64,000 nucleotides of DNA, from the NCBI GenBank assembly GCA_016839555.1, contig JAEOUA010000007.1, positions 1 to 64,000 of the forward strand. Reading direction: 5' to 3'. This DNA comes from Promethearchaeota archaeon (GTDB taxonomy: Archaea; Asgardarchaeota; Lokiarchaeia; Sigyniarchaeales; SOKP01). Positions 44,381-53,717 of the stretch are shown here, piece after piece (position 1 is the first letter of the stretch; each line of letters opens with the position of its first letter). The notes under the pieces are model-generated. The model was not told the origin of the DNA. It was given only the letters and a program-made list of their open reading frames with translations, and did no database searches. Made by a program: the position numbers and the translations under genes.

Positions 44381-44971
44381 ATGGCTTTTATTAATGCAAA
44401 ATTAGAAACTCTGGTAAGGTACCTAGGTATGGTATTTCTGCTTATTGCCATTCCATTCACTATTATCTCAGATTATATATTAATGAATAACTCTTTCATA
44501 TTCCTCTTATATGTTATTAGCTTCTTTTTATGGCTACTTTTTTTCATACTTTTAAAATTTGAAATAGATTTAATTACTGATAATGAAATAATCCTCCAAA
44601 AACTATTATTAATCTTTACTTGTATTATGGGTATTGTTTCAATTCTTCTTATTATTTTTTTAATGGAATTGAGATTTTTGATTTTATATCTCATTCAGAC
44701 AATTTCAATAATAATGCTTATCTATTGCTGGAACTTCTCATTATCAATTTTTAAAAGAAAAAAGTACATATTTATTCTCTCGGGAGTTGTTTATCTTCTC
44801 CTTACTCTTGTTTTTGATATCCCATCTCTTAATATTAATAAGATTTCTGATATATTTGTTTTTGAGAATTTTTTTAGAATCGTCTCAGTTCTTTTAACTT
44901 TAATAGGACTAATCTTTATAATTTTAGGAGAATTAAGAATGAAGAAAAAAGGATTATTAAACTATATTTAA
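44381..44971 (+). CDS. Membrane protein with about six helices, unknown
   Basis: The 196-residue protein has about six hydrophobic helices (near 12-32, 36-60, 72-92, 95-115, 125-145, 165-190) separated by very short loops, with basic residues at the cytoplasmic side (FKRKKYIF; RMKKKGLL). No motif is recognised. Lokiarchaeal genomes have many such proteins, but I cannot name a family. It stands alone. Confidence 0.65.
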   Translation: MAFINAKLETLVRYLGMVFLLIAIPFTIISDYILMNNSFIFLLYVISFFLWLLFFILLKFEIDLITDNEIILQKLLLIFTCIMGIVSILLIIFLMELRFLILYLIQTISIIMLIYCWNFSLSIFKRKKYIFILSGVVYLLLTLVFDIPSLNINKISDIFVFENFFRIVSVLLTLIGLIFIILGELRMKKKGLLNYI

Positions 44972-45035
44972 CAATTGTAATTATTAAAATTCAAAAAAAA
45001 TATAGAAATAAAAAAAATAATTAAAAAAATTTAAG

Positions 45036-45575
45036 GTGATTTATATCAAACTTGAAGATCTTAAAAATCTAAAGGTTCCTAAGGTAATGATAAAGAAAAT
45101 ACTCCCACCGAAAAAAGCAGTTTCCACAGTAGATACTTCTGGCGATGGAAAAGCGGATAGTATTAAAATATCCTTTCTCAATTTATTAATGCCTTTCACG
45201 ATTCCCTCTCAAGAAGATTTGGGAGATATTGATGTCGACGAGATTGATCCTTCCGAATATGGTACAATATTATTGAACGGGGAAAAAATTGATATTTCTA
45301 AGGGAGCGGCAAATACAGAATTAATTAAGAAAAGTTTACAGGTTCATCATAAAGGAGAATCATTCACTTTTTATGACGCAATCGGAGGTAAGATGGGAGG
45401 CAGAACTATAGCAATGGGAGATGAGATCATAATTGTGTTCAAACTAGAGGATACCCTCTTGGAAAAATTAACCGAAGGAAAACATACCATTGGAATCGAA
45501 TCTGAAAAATTCCCAAATATTGAATTCGGGTTTGAATTAACAGATAAGAATATGAACCAACCGTTCAATCCCTAA
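45036..45575 (+). CDS. Unknown protein with a calcium-loop-like DTSGDGKAD motif
   Basis: The 179-residue protein starts with GTG 45036 (IYIKLEDLKNLKVPKVMIKK). Residues about 33-41 read DTSGDGKAD, like the calcium-binding loop of EF-hand or dockerin proteins, and the rest is strand-rich (GTILLNGEKIDISKGAANTE; HTIGIESEKFPNIEFGFELT), suggesting a beta-sandwich. No signal peptide is seen. I do not know the family or function. Start choice is uncertain because AAGG touches the GTG. Confidence 0.6.
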   Translation: MIYIKLEDLKNLKVPKVMIKKILPPKKAVSTVDTSGDGKADSIKISFLNLLMPFTIPSQEDLGDIDVDEIDPSEYGTILLNGEKIDISKGAANTELIKKSLQVHHKGESFTFYDAIGGKMGGRTIAMGDEIIIVFKLEDTLLEKLTEGKHTIGIESEKFPNIEFGFELTDKNMNQPFNP

Positions 45576-45754
45576 AGAATTGCAAATATTAATCTTTCTT
45601 AATGGTTTTAAAATTTCTTAATAGTTATAAAACTCTCCAATAATTTTATGGGAGTATAAAAATTTTAAAAAAATAGATTAAAAAAAATAATTGAGAGAAA
45701 TTTCCAGTGAAAAAAAATTTAGATCTTTAAGATGCGATTCAGAAATATGTGTTT

Positions 45755-46051
45755 TCAGAATTCCTCTTCTTCTAGCTCGTCTTTGAGCAACCCAGCCTGT
45801 TTGAGAAGATCTTCCACACTATCTCTTGCTTTAATGACTTGCTCATTCTCGTTTAACTTCAGACTCTCTAACACCGAGTCAGAGAATTCCAAAAATTTCT
45901 TAATGGATTGACTTGAAAAATCTTTTACTTTTTCTTGGGTATCTTCAATGAATTCTTTACCTTGTTCTCCAAAAATATTTTCGGCCAAATTTACGACAGC
46001 ATTATTTAACTGATCAAGTATATTCTTCTTCTCTTCTTGTTCTTCACTCAT
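45755..46051 (-). CDS. Small acidic helical protein
   Basis: The 98-residue protein is acidic and helical (MSEEQEEKKNILDQLNNAVV; DELEEEEF at the end), with no membrane part. It resembles stress-type or structural coiled-coil proteins, but no family is recognised. An archaeal promoter region with AT-rich sequence lies upstream. Confidence 0.6.
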   Translation of the reverse strand: MSEEQEEKKNILDQLNNAVVNLAENIFGEQGKEFIEDTQEKVKDFSSQSIKKFLEFSDSVLESLKLNENEQVIKARDSVEDLLKQAGLLKDELEEEEF

Positions 46052-46269
46052 TTTACATCGTTTTATTAAAAATAATTTGATTGTTTGTAGAAAAATATTA
46101 GCTATTTATAATTATTTTTCCAATTTTTACTCATATTTCTTATATTATTTTCCCGTTATAAAATTTTAAAAAATAAAAGTAAGAAACAAAAAATCTTCTA
46201 TTAAAAGAGTAAATTTATAAAAATGAGAGTCTTTAAAAATTAATTAAATGAAAATACTTGGTTTTATCG

Positions 46270-46827
46270 TTATTTATTTATTAAATCAGAAAATTTTTTA
46301 CCGAAACCTGTAATTCTGTCCCAATCTCTCAGATCATTTTTATCATTCGGCTTTATATTAGGATCTTCCTTTGCTGCCATCATTAGCATTTTTTTGGAGA
46401 AACCGCCTAATTTCGAATCTTCCGTAAGATCTAAGACCCCTCCAAATGCTTCCAGCATACCAGCATTAATATTATAAGGTTCTATAACCTTTTTAATATA
46501 GTTATTCTTCGCTTGTTCTCGTTTTTCGGGGTTTCCCCCATCACCACAACTCACAAACACGCCTAACATGTTTTCTTTTGATTTTAATTCATCAGCATAT
46601 TTTTTAACAAATTTACGAGCATTTTTAGTCCATTTTCCAATTTGGATGCCGGATCCTAATAAAATTCCATCAAATTCATCTAAGGAAGGTATATCACTTT
46701 TTTTTGATGTTTCTAAATTAATAAGTTGTGTCTCTATATCATTATCCTCTAAAACTTTTGCCAATTCTTGAGAAATCTCCTCGGTGCTTCCATACCGCGT
46801 TCCGTATAATATTAAGACTTTTTTCAT
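46270..46827 (-). CDS. Flavodoxin-domain protein (HemG-like)
   Basis: The 185-residue protein is of the Flavodoxin_5 type: MKKVLILYGTRYGSTEEISQ is the FMN phosphate-binding loop, GILLGSGIQIGKWTKNARKF the second FMN contact, and LGVFVSCGDGGNPEKREQAK the third. This family includes menaquinone-dependent protoporphyrinogen oxidase (HemG), but many archaeal members have other, unknown redox roles. No heme genes are near. The family is secure; the function is not. Confidence 0.85.
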   Translation of the reverse strand: MKKVLILYGTRYGSTEEISQELAKVLEDNDIETQLINLETSKKSDIPSLDEFDGILLGSGIQIGKWTKNARKFVKKYADELKSKENMLGVFVSCGDGGNPEKREQAKNNYIKKVIEPYNINAGMLEAFGGVLDLTEDSKLGGFSKKMLMMAAKEDPNIKPNDKNDLRDWDRITGFGKKFSDLINK

Positions 46828-47261
46828 AATTAATTATCACTTATATATTTTTTATTTTTAATAGTTGTTAAGTGGATTTAAATTCACACCTTTTTGCTTA
46901 TAAATATTAAGGTTTGAATTGATTCTATTATTTAAAATAAAAAAAACAGAAAAAAACTCTAAGAAATAAATTACTTAAATTTAAAAGCGAAGATTTAATT
47001 AAATTTAATAAGAAAAATCTCTATCTTTTTACAAGAATATAGATTTTTGGTAGTGAAGTATGGCTTGAATGGGTAATTCCGACTAGAGCAAGTCTAGTAA
47101 GAATACTATTCAGTTTTCACTACTTATTTACTAATTGTGTTGTTCTCCTTTTAATCTTATTATTAGACCCTTAATAATCTAGGCATTCATTAATAAAAAA
47201 AAAGGAAATTTTTAATATCAATTAGTTTTTTTAAATGAGAATAAATTAGTTAATAAAATTT
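46828..47261. other. Intergenic region holding a structured element
   Basis: These 434 bp hold no open frame. The cloverleaf-like sequence at 47051-47122 is listed separately. The rest is AT-rich. Confidence 0.4.
47051..47122. ncRNA. Cloverleaf-like structured element, possible small RNA
   Basis: A 72-bp stretch folds by eye into a closed four-way shape. A perfect 7-bp outer stem (TAGTGAA with TTCACTA) encloses three hairpins: GAAT-GGGTA-ATTC, ACTAGA-GCAAG-TCTAGT and GAAT-ACT-ATTC. Its G+C is well above that of the surrounding DNA. The length and layout are like a tRNA, but the T-loop consensus, U33 and a proper D-arm are absent on either strand. It could be a decayed tRNA, an unknown small RNA, or a mobile-element end. 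The strand is undetermined. Confidence 0.45.
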
Positions 47262-48680
47262 CTAATTAAAACTTGGTCTTTTATCTTGCCAAGGTTGCAG
47301 ATCTTCAAAAGCTTTTGAAACTCGAAGTACAGTTATTTCATCGAGTCTTTTTCCCACGATCTGCATTCCTATGGGTAATCCATTATTTGTCCAGCCACAT
47401 GGAATTGATGCTGCAGGATTCCAAGTCATATTAAAAGGATAACAAAAGCTCATCAATCCTGTAATTGGAGAAGATTTACCCGCAACTTCTGAGGGATATG
47501 GGATTCCTAACTCTATGGCGGGAATTGGTGTTGTCGGAGTAATTAAAATGTCGTATTTTTTAAAGTATTGGGTAAAAACATTGTCAATTTCTTTTGCATA
47601 TGATTCTGCTTGTATTAAATCAAAAGTATTGAACATCGTTCCAGCATCTATCATTTTAACAAGTTCTGGTGCCATTTTTTCCCTCCATTGTTTTATAAGT
47701 GGTTTATAATCATAATCCATGGAAGTAGCTACAATAATTGAAAATGCATATAAGGCTTTTTTCACCTTAATTTTAACCTTTTCAATTGTAGAACACCACT
47801 CAAATTCTTGAAATTTCTGAATTGCATCTAAAATAAATTTTTCAACTTCATTATCACATGCCTTTACATTCAAATCTAATGAGTAACCAATTTTCAGTTT
47901 TTTTGGTTCATCTTCAAGAGCCTTTAAGAAATTAGGTTTTTTTTGCGGTATAGAATACTTATCTGCAAGATCTGGTCCAGCCATAGCATCCAGCATCAGA
48001 GCGGCATCCTTTACATATCTTGTTAAGGGACCATAATGAGATAGTGTTGAAAAGGCCATTTTTTTAGAAATTCTGGGAATTCTTCCAAAGGTAGGTTTCA
48101 AACCATAAACTCCACAGAGGCTAGCTGGAATTCTAATAGATCCGCCACCATCAGAACCTAAAGCTAATGGTCCCATTCCTGTCGCTACAGCTACAGCGGC
48201 GCCACCGCTTGATCCTCCACAAGTTCTTTTTAAATCCCATGGATTAAGAGTTTCTCCAAAAATGTAATTATCTGTAGCAGTTTTGTGGCCATCTTCAGGC
48301 GTATTCGTCTTTCCAAGTATCACACACCCTGCGTCTTTTAATCTCTTCACTACAATCTCATCTACTTCAGGAACATAATTTTCGTAAATCAAACTGCCAT
48401 AAGTTGTCCTAATTCCCTTGGTTTCAATAAGATCTTTAATAGAAATGGGAATACCTTGTAATGAACCTAATTTTTCGCCTTTTTTAATAGCATCATCAGA
48501 TTGTTTTGCCATTTCTCTGGCCAACTCAAAGGTAGGAGTACAATATGCGTTTACTATAGGGTTAATTTTTTCAATTCGCTCAATAATCGTTTCTGTTACC
48601 TCAACGGAGGTCAATTCTTGATTTTTAATTTTTTCTGCCATATCATAAGCAGAAATATAGTATATTTCTTCTTTATTCAA
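47262..48680 (-). CDS. Amidase-signature family hydrolase
   Basis: The 472-residue protein belongs to the amidase signature family with the Ser-cisSer-Lys triad: K82 in ISIKDL, S157 in [12 protein letters not shown] and S181 in [13 protein letters not shown]. It hydrolyses an amide bond, but the substrate is unknown. It differs from GatA at 53.7 kb in the C-terminal region and has no gatB or gatC beside it, so it is a stand-alone amidase. It precedes, on the same strand, no clear partner; the 4-hydroxybutyryl-CoA dehydratase gene lies upstream. Confidence 0.92.
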   Translation of the reverse strand: MNKEEIYYISAYDMAEKIKNQELTSVEVTETIIERIEKINPIVNAYCTPTFELAREMAKQSDDAIKKGEKLGSLQGIPISIKDLIETKGIRTTYGSLIYENYVPEVDEIVVKRLKDAGCVILGKTNTPEDGHKTATDNYIFGETLNPWDLKRTCGGSSGGAAVAVATGMGPLALGSDGGGSIRIPASLCGVYGLKPTFGRIPRISKKMAFSTLSHYGPLTRYVKDAALMLDAMAGPDLADKYSIPQKKPNFLKALEDEPKKLKIGYSLDLNVKACDNEVEKFILDAIQKFQEFEWCSTIEKVKIKVKKALYAFSIIVATSMDYDYKPLIKQWREKMAPELVKMIDAGTMFNTFDLIQAESYAKEIDNVFTQYFKKYDILITPTTPIPAIELGIPYPSEVAGKSSPITGLMSFCYPFNMTWNPAASIPCGWTNNGLPIGMQIVGKRLDEITVLRVSKAFEDLQPWQDKRPSFN

Positions 48681-48823
48681 ATTTATCGGCTCATTAAATT
48701 AAATTTCTTGCAATAGAATATGTAACTTAAAATTTAAATCATTTCACAGAACAAATATAAAAATTAAATTAAGAAATCTGAAGTTTGTTAATAATGAAAA
48801 AAAGAAAAGAAATTTTTGGGTAC

Positions 48824-50272
48824 TTATTTCTCGATATCGAGTATATCTTTTACTAAGTTTTTTTTCTCTTCAAGATCTGCTTGTCGAGAGATCATAATTC
48901 TCTGGGTTTGAGGAGAACCGGCCCCATGCATTGATTCTGTCCTATAGCTTACAGAGGCAACCCCCATCGTTAGATTTTCTATAAATCTCAAGATCTTATA
49001 TCTATCTTCTGTGGGGGTTTCAGGAGAAGTTTTTAAGTATTTTTTTAATAATGGACCCACCTCATTTGATCGGAAATCGGCTTCAGAAGGCAAGGTGCAT
49101 ATTAATCCTCCAGCGATATCTTCCGCCAAACGTGCGATTTCGTAAGGAAATCGGGTGACATTTTGTTTACATACATTCGCCAATAACATATCCATTTCAT
49201 AATTTCCCGCTTCACGCTGAAATCCTAACGCACTACAAGCGATTCCAGAGCTAAAAAGAGTTTCATTTAAATGTATCATTTCTACGAGTTTATCTCGTAT
49301 ATGAGATGCACGATCTACTCCATGATATTGTGCTGATAATGCTGCAGCACCTATTAATATATCTCCTACACCTACTTTACATCCCCCATATGATTGTCGA
49401 TGAAATCCTGCGAATCGATTAACCAATGCTCGAGAGAATTCTATTTCACCATTCATAAAAATATTTTCTTTAGGAATAAACACATTATCAAAAATTACAA
49501 AGATCTCTTGCCCGCCATATTTGAAGTTTCCAATATCTAATTTTCCCTCTTCCATTTTACGGGTATCAGATGTTTGTCTTCCATAAATGAGCGTAATTCC
49601 CTCTGCATTCGTATCAACTCCGCAACTTATGGCATATTCCTCTTCCCCATCTTGTAATGTAAGGGTGGGCATGATAATTGCTCTATGAGAGTTTAAAAAT
49701 CCCGTTTGATGAATTTTCGCACCCTTTATTATCACTCCGTCTTCATTCTCATCAACCACATGTAAGTATGCGTCAGGATCTTCTTGATCCTTAGGTCTAT
49801 TACGACGATCGCCTTTTGTGTCCGTCATTGCGCCACCGACCATTAAATCTTGATCTTGAACTTCGATCCAGTATTTTTTAAATCTTTCATGATAATTGGT
49901 GCCATATTTCTTATCTATTTCATAGGTCACGCTATAGAGTGCATTAGCAGTATCAAGTCCAACACATCTCTGAAAACAACATCCGGTTTTTTGTCCTAAT
50001 AATCTTTGCATCTGCACCTTCTTGATAAGATCATCTACAGACTGATGAATGTGAGTAAATCTATTTATTGTATTCCCTGTTAAATGCGATCGGGCGGTCA
50101 TTAAATCTTTATATTCGTCTATTTGCGCCAATTCATAAATTTTCATTACGGTATTAATAGAAGGACGTATAATGGGATGATTCCAAAACTCAGTTACTTT
50201 TTCCCCAAACATATAGAGATTAATTGGTCGCTTGATGCTTTCTAAATATTCTTGAACAGTTTTTAAAGGCAT
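48824..50272 (-). CDS. abfD: 4-hydroxybutyryl-CoA dehydratase
   Basis: The 482-residue protein has all four ligands of the special [4Fe-4S] cluster of 4-hydroxybutyryl-CoA dehydratase: two Cys in GCCFQRCVG (C99 and C103 from this start), and His and Cys in FHRQSYGGCKVGVGD (seven residues apart). The FAD fold of the HpaB/acyl-CoA dehydrogenase type is also visible. The enzyme turns 4-hydroxybutyryl-CoA to crotonyl-CoA by a ketyl radical path, in 4-aminobutyrate fermentation or archaeal 4-hydroxybutyrate carbon fixation. ATG 50272 puts the two Cys at 99 and 103, the numbering of the characterised enzyme; a TTG four codons upstream is less likely. HpaB monooxygenases lack the cluster motif, which rules them out. 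Confidence 0.95.
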   Translation of the reverse strand: MPLKTVQEYLESIKRPINLYMFGEKVTEFWNHPIIRPSINTVMKIYELAQIDEYKDLMTARSHLTGNTINRFTHIHQSVDDLIKKVQMQRLLGQKTGCCFQRCVGLDTANALYSVTYEIDKKYGTNYHERFKKYWIEVQDQDLMVGGAMTDTKGDRRNRPKDQEDPDAYLHVVDENEDGVIIKGAKIHQTGFLNSHRAIIMPTLTLQDGEEEYAISCGVDTNAEGITLIYGRQTSDTRKMEEGKLDIGNFKYGGQEIFVIFDNVFIPKENIFMNGEIEFSRALVNRFAGFHRQSYGGCKVGVGDILIGAAALSAQYHGVDRASHIRDKLVEMIHLNETLFSSGIACSALGFQREAGNYEMDMLLANVCKQNVTRFPYEIARLAEDIAGGLICTLPSEADFRSNEVGPLLKKYLKTSPETPTEDRYKILRFIENLTMGVASVSYRTESMHGAGSPQTQRIMISRQADLEEKKNLVKDILDIEK

Positions 50273-50549
50273 TTTTAATAACAACTCCTACTTTAATTAA
50301 AAAGAAAACTAAGGATTAAAATTTATTATGATTATTAATAATTATATCAGCGATTTTAATTGTTTTTAAAATTATTTTTATTTGATATTCAAATTATATT
50401 TGATTTTTCCCAATCTTTTAACTTCTCTTTTGGATACTATACAGAAAAAGATTTATGAAAACATTTTTAAGATTAAGGATAATTTTAATAAATTCTTGAT
50501 TTACTAAATAGAAATAAAATTTATTAAGTAATTTAATTATTTACTAAAT

Positions 50550-50804
50550 ATGAATATTGAAAAAATAATTAGAGAAAAACCTGTTAAAGTGACCAATAAT
50601 GGAATGATTACAATCCCTGCGGTATTTAGAAGAAAATATAACTTAAATGATGGGGATAAGGTTTTGGTTTTAGAAGATGAAGGAGTGTTGAAAATAATCC
50701 CCATTAGGAGTGATAAAGAATTGCGTAAAAATTCATATAGTAGGGAAGATATGAAAGATTTATCAAAAAAAATAAAACAAGAAGAACTTAAGAGGGAGAA
50801 ATAA
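50550..50804 (+). CDS. AbrB-type antitoxin
   Basis: The 84-residue protein has the AbrB fold: KVTNNGMITIPAVFRRKYNL, then NDGDKVLVLEDEGVLKIIPI, with a lysine-rich C-terminal tail. It ends one codon before the following PIN gene and carries a purine-rich ribosome site (GAGGGAG) for it at its end. It is the probable antitoxin and repressor of the pair. Confidence 0.88.
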   Translation: MNIEKIIREKPVKVTNNGMITIPAVFRRKYNLNDGDKVLVLEDEGVLKIIPIRSDKELRKNSYSREDMKDLSKKIKQEELKREK

Positions 50805-51218
50805 TTGAAAAATGTTTGTTGTATAGACACAGGTATCATTACCCAGTTTTATTCAAAAAATCCTCCTGAAGAAATACTGGAATTGATGAGGGATGTAAAA
50901 AAGAAAAAAATTGAGAGTTTTTTCCCTTATCCAATCCTAATTGAAGCTTATTACTATATTTGCAGACTATTGGGTAATATAGCTGCAGAAATAAGAATTG
51001 CATCTTTTATAAATAACTATCCTGTTAAATTAGTCAATTTAAATTCTTCCTTGGTCTTAAAGGCAGGAGAGTTAAAGTGTAAACATTCAAATATTCTCTC
51101 ATATAATGATTGCATAATTATTGCTTATGCTCTAAATAAAAAAATCTTTCTCCACACGACTAAGAAGAATTTACATAAGATTTTACCTACTCTTAAATTA
51201 AAAGAATATAGTTTTTAA
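50805..51218 (+). CDS. VapC-like PIN-domain toxin
   Basis: The 137-residue protein has PIN-type acidic positions: CCIDTGIITQFY, YPILIEAYYYI and SYNDCIIIAYAL. The last metal site is less clear, as LHTTKKNL has no Asp. The start is TTG 50805, directly after the stop of the AbrB gene, with GAGGGAG eight bases upstream. Likely an RNase toxin. Confidence 0.82.
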   Translation: MKNVCCIDTGIITQFYSKNPPEEILELMRDVKKKKIESFFPYPILIEAYYYICRLLGNIAAEIRIASFINNYPVKLVNLNSSLVLKAGELKCKHSNILSYNDCIIIAYALNKKIFLHTTKKNLHKILPTLKLKEYSF

Positions 51219-51398
51219 AAATAATTCTATTATCCAATTACTATTATTATATTTAGTTTTATTTGGAATAGAATATAAAATTCGTTTCACAATAAAAATT
51301 TAGTTTAATCTCGTGGATAATTAAAAAGATAATGTTTAATGTATTTGATTTATATTATTTCATTTCGTTTCCACTTTTTCAAATTTTCTTTTGGATAA

Positions 51399-52139
51399 TT
51401 AAGAAGCTAATTTAAGACAAATTATTTGTTTTTTACCAAATAAATAAGTATCTAGTTGGTCTAATAAATTCCTCCCTATTAAAGCGTTAAAAGGAAAACA
51501 ATCAGCAATCGGTGCAAGAATAAATTCTGTATTAAATTTTTTATTAAATATTGTAATTTCACAGCTATACATTTTCGTTATAATAATACCAGTCGCAGTC
51601 GAGACTTTTTCCTCTCTCTTTACTTCAAAATCTTCAGAATCAAAACTATTCTTTTTTAATACACATAAAGAGGAAGCTGTATCTATGGATGATGATAATA
51701 TTTTTTCACCTAAATTAGTTTTAAAATTAATAGGGAAGATAGGATAAGAAGATTCTTCAACTTGCGCATATTTCCAACAATTTAATTCAGATAAATTAAG
51801 AAAGCAATATTCCATCTGTTTTTTTTTAGCACCATTATACTTTATCACTAAAGGTAAATCTGGAAAGTTTTTAACCGCAATTTGAGCAATTTCACTGGGA
51901 TTATCGCTAACAGCAATTATTGCCCCTCTTATGAATCCGACATATTTATTTTTTGGTATATAATCAGGAATCTTAACCTTTTGGCTTTCTTTTTCCGATA
52001 ATGATGTTTCCTGGATTTTAATTTGTTCTGTGATTAATTTGCGTATAAATTCACTCATTGATTTATTATTCTGTGATTCTGTTAAATCCTTTACTTTTTT
52101 CTTATCTTTATTATCTATATGAATATTTAAGATTGTCAT
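51399..52139 (-). CDS. RHH-like / DUF5678-like / retropepsin-like fusion protein
   Basis: The protein (246 residues from ATG 52139) has three parts. Residues about 1-42 resemble a ribbon-helix-helix or VapB-type DNA-binding end (ILNIHIDNKDKKKVKDL). Residues about 65-103 (KYVGFIRGAIIAVSDNPSEI) look like DUF5678. The C-terminal part has SIDTASSLCVL and, 65 residues on, FNALIGRNLLDQLDTYLF, the two hallmarks of clan AA (retropepsin-like) aspartic proteases, except that DTG is DTA. It may be a protease, or a dead one used for binding. The activity is unproved and the fusion is unusual. Confidence 0.6.
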   Translation of the reverse strand: MTILNIHIDNKDKKKVKDLTESQNNKSMSEFIRKLITEQIKIQETSLSEKESQKVKIPDYIPKNKYVGFIRGAIIAVSDNPSEIAQIAVKNFPDLPLVIKYNGAKKKQMEYCFLNLSELNCWKYAQVEESSYPIFPINFKTNLGEKILSSSIDTASSLCVLKKNSFDSEDFEVKREEKVSTATGIIITKMYSCEITIFNKKFNTEFILAPIADCFPFNALIGRNLLDQLDTYLFGKKQIICLKLAS

Positions 52140-52328
52140 ATATATCAAAAAATTATTGAGAAATAATATTGATCATTGTGATATAAAAAGAAGATATATA
52201 TTAATATTTTGCCTAACGATTTTTATTATGTTGATTTATGAAATTTGGTTTTTTACTAACTATACGCATAATTTTGATTAGGTTATAATATTATTTGAAC
52301 AATTGTTGAAATTATTTTTACTTGATAT

Positions 52329-53549
52329 TCAAATTATTTTTAATTTTTTCCATTCTTTTAACTTCTCTTTTGGGTATTTTAGAAGATCACAATAAATTTT
52401 TTCATTATGTTGTCCAAATGTAGGTCCTGGTGCTAATACTTCTCCAGGTGTCTCTGAAAATCGTATTAATCTATTTGGGATTGTTGCTTTTTCAACATTA
52501 TATTCGGAGAAATCAAACTGATCACATAACATCCCCCTTGCTCTTAAATTAGGATGATTATAAACCTCATACATGCTTAACGACTCTCCACATGGAATTC
52601 TCTCTGCTTCAAGAAGTTTAATTGCTTCTTTAGAGGTGTAAGATTTTGTCCATTTTTCAATAATATCATCCAATAAATCTACATAATTAAATCTCTTTAT
52701 AGGGTTAGAAAATCGAGGATCTTTTACTAATTCTGGTTTCTGGAGAATATTCTCACATAATCTTTTAAATTGCCGCTCGGTTAACGTAGTCATCACAATT
52801 AATCCATCTTTAGTATGATATTGATTATAAATTGGTAAAAATTTCACCCCTAAATCTAATTTTTTCGCCATTGGCATAAATTCTCTTGCCTGGGCTCGCA
52901 TATTAATAGCAAACATTATATCATGCATAGAAATGTCTAAAAATTGACCTTTACCAGTTTTTTCTCTATAATAAAGTGCCTGACTAATACCGATTGCTGC
53001 AACGTGACCTGCAGAGTAATCAGCTACAGGTAATTTTGGTGGTCCTTCTTTTAAATCCAACGTATCTAATATCGCTGCTTCTGCTTGAATTATAATATCG
53101 AAAGCGGTTTTCTTTGTATATCTTTCCAACCCCTCATTTCCATATCCAGATATTTTACAATAAATTAATCGAGGATTTAACTCCTTTAAAACATCATATC
53201 CAAGTCCCCATCTTTCCATTGTGCCCTTGACGAAATTCTCTACTATAATATCCGATTTTATTACAAGGTTTTTAAAGATTTCTTGTGCCTGTTGTTCCCG
53301 TAAATTTAAGGATATTGATTTTTTCCCACGGTTTAATATTGAAAATAAGGGAAAGATAGTTTTATCATACATAGAAAAGTAGCGAAAGGCTTCCCCGAAA
53401 GGAGGAGGATTTAGTATAACCACCAAATGCGGTTATATTTCTACCTTTATAACTTCCGCTCCTTGATCTGCGAAGAAAATGCTAGTCCACGGGCCACTAA
53501 TAAACTGACTACAATCTAATAATCTTATATTTTCAAAAATTTTGGGCAT
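52329..53549 (-). pseudogene. CaiB/BaiF-type CoA-transferase with a nonsense codon
   Basis: From ATG 53549 the frame encodes the family N-terminus (FENIRLLDCSQFISGPWTSI; FADQGAEVIKVE), then meets TAA at codon 39 (53435-53433) and continues in the same frame for 365 residues: FSILNRGKKSISLNLR, catalytic Asp in LPVADYSAGHVAAIG, and the usual C-terminal domain. Between codons 38 and 48 an alternative frame gives AFGGYTK, which matches family sequence better, so two small compensating indels are the likely cause. The main part could start at GTG near 53426 but would lack the N-terminal Rossmann strand. Class III CoA-transferases move CoA between carboxylic acids. Confidence 0.75.
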
Positions 53550-53717
53550 GATATTATTAAAATTGAATTATTTTACATTTTAATTTTTTTATAAAATTTT
53601 TAATTTTTTATCGCTTTAAAGAGGCTCTAATCTATCAAAAAAAAAGTTAAAATTCTAATTAAATTTTTTACAAATCAATAATTTGAGAAATTACAGAGAT
53701 TATTTAGGTTTTGTTTT

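Noticed and set aside
47051..47122. Calling the cloverleaf element a tRNA
   Set aside because: The central loop lacks U33, no TTCRA T-loop sits in a paired arm, and the third hairpin has a 3-nt loop. It is listed as a structured element instead.
47262..48680. A second GatA
   Set aside because: It has the amidase triad but lacks the GatA-type C-terminal pattern and has no gatB or gatC neighbour. A true gatA-gatB pair exists at 53.7 kb.
48824..50272. 4-hydroxyphenylacetate 3-monooxygenase (HpaB) for the dehydratase gene
   Set aside because: HpaB shares the fold but lacks the C-X3-C and H-X6-C cluster ligands, which are all present here.
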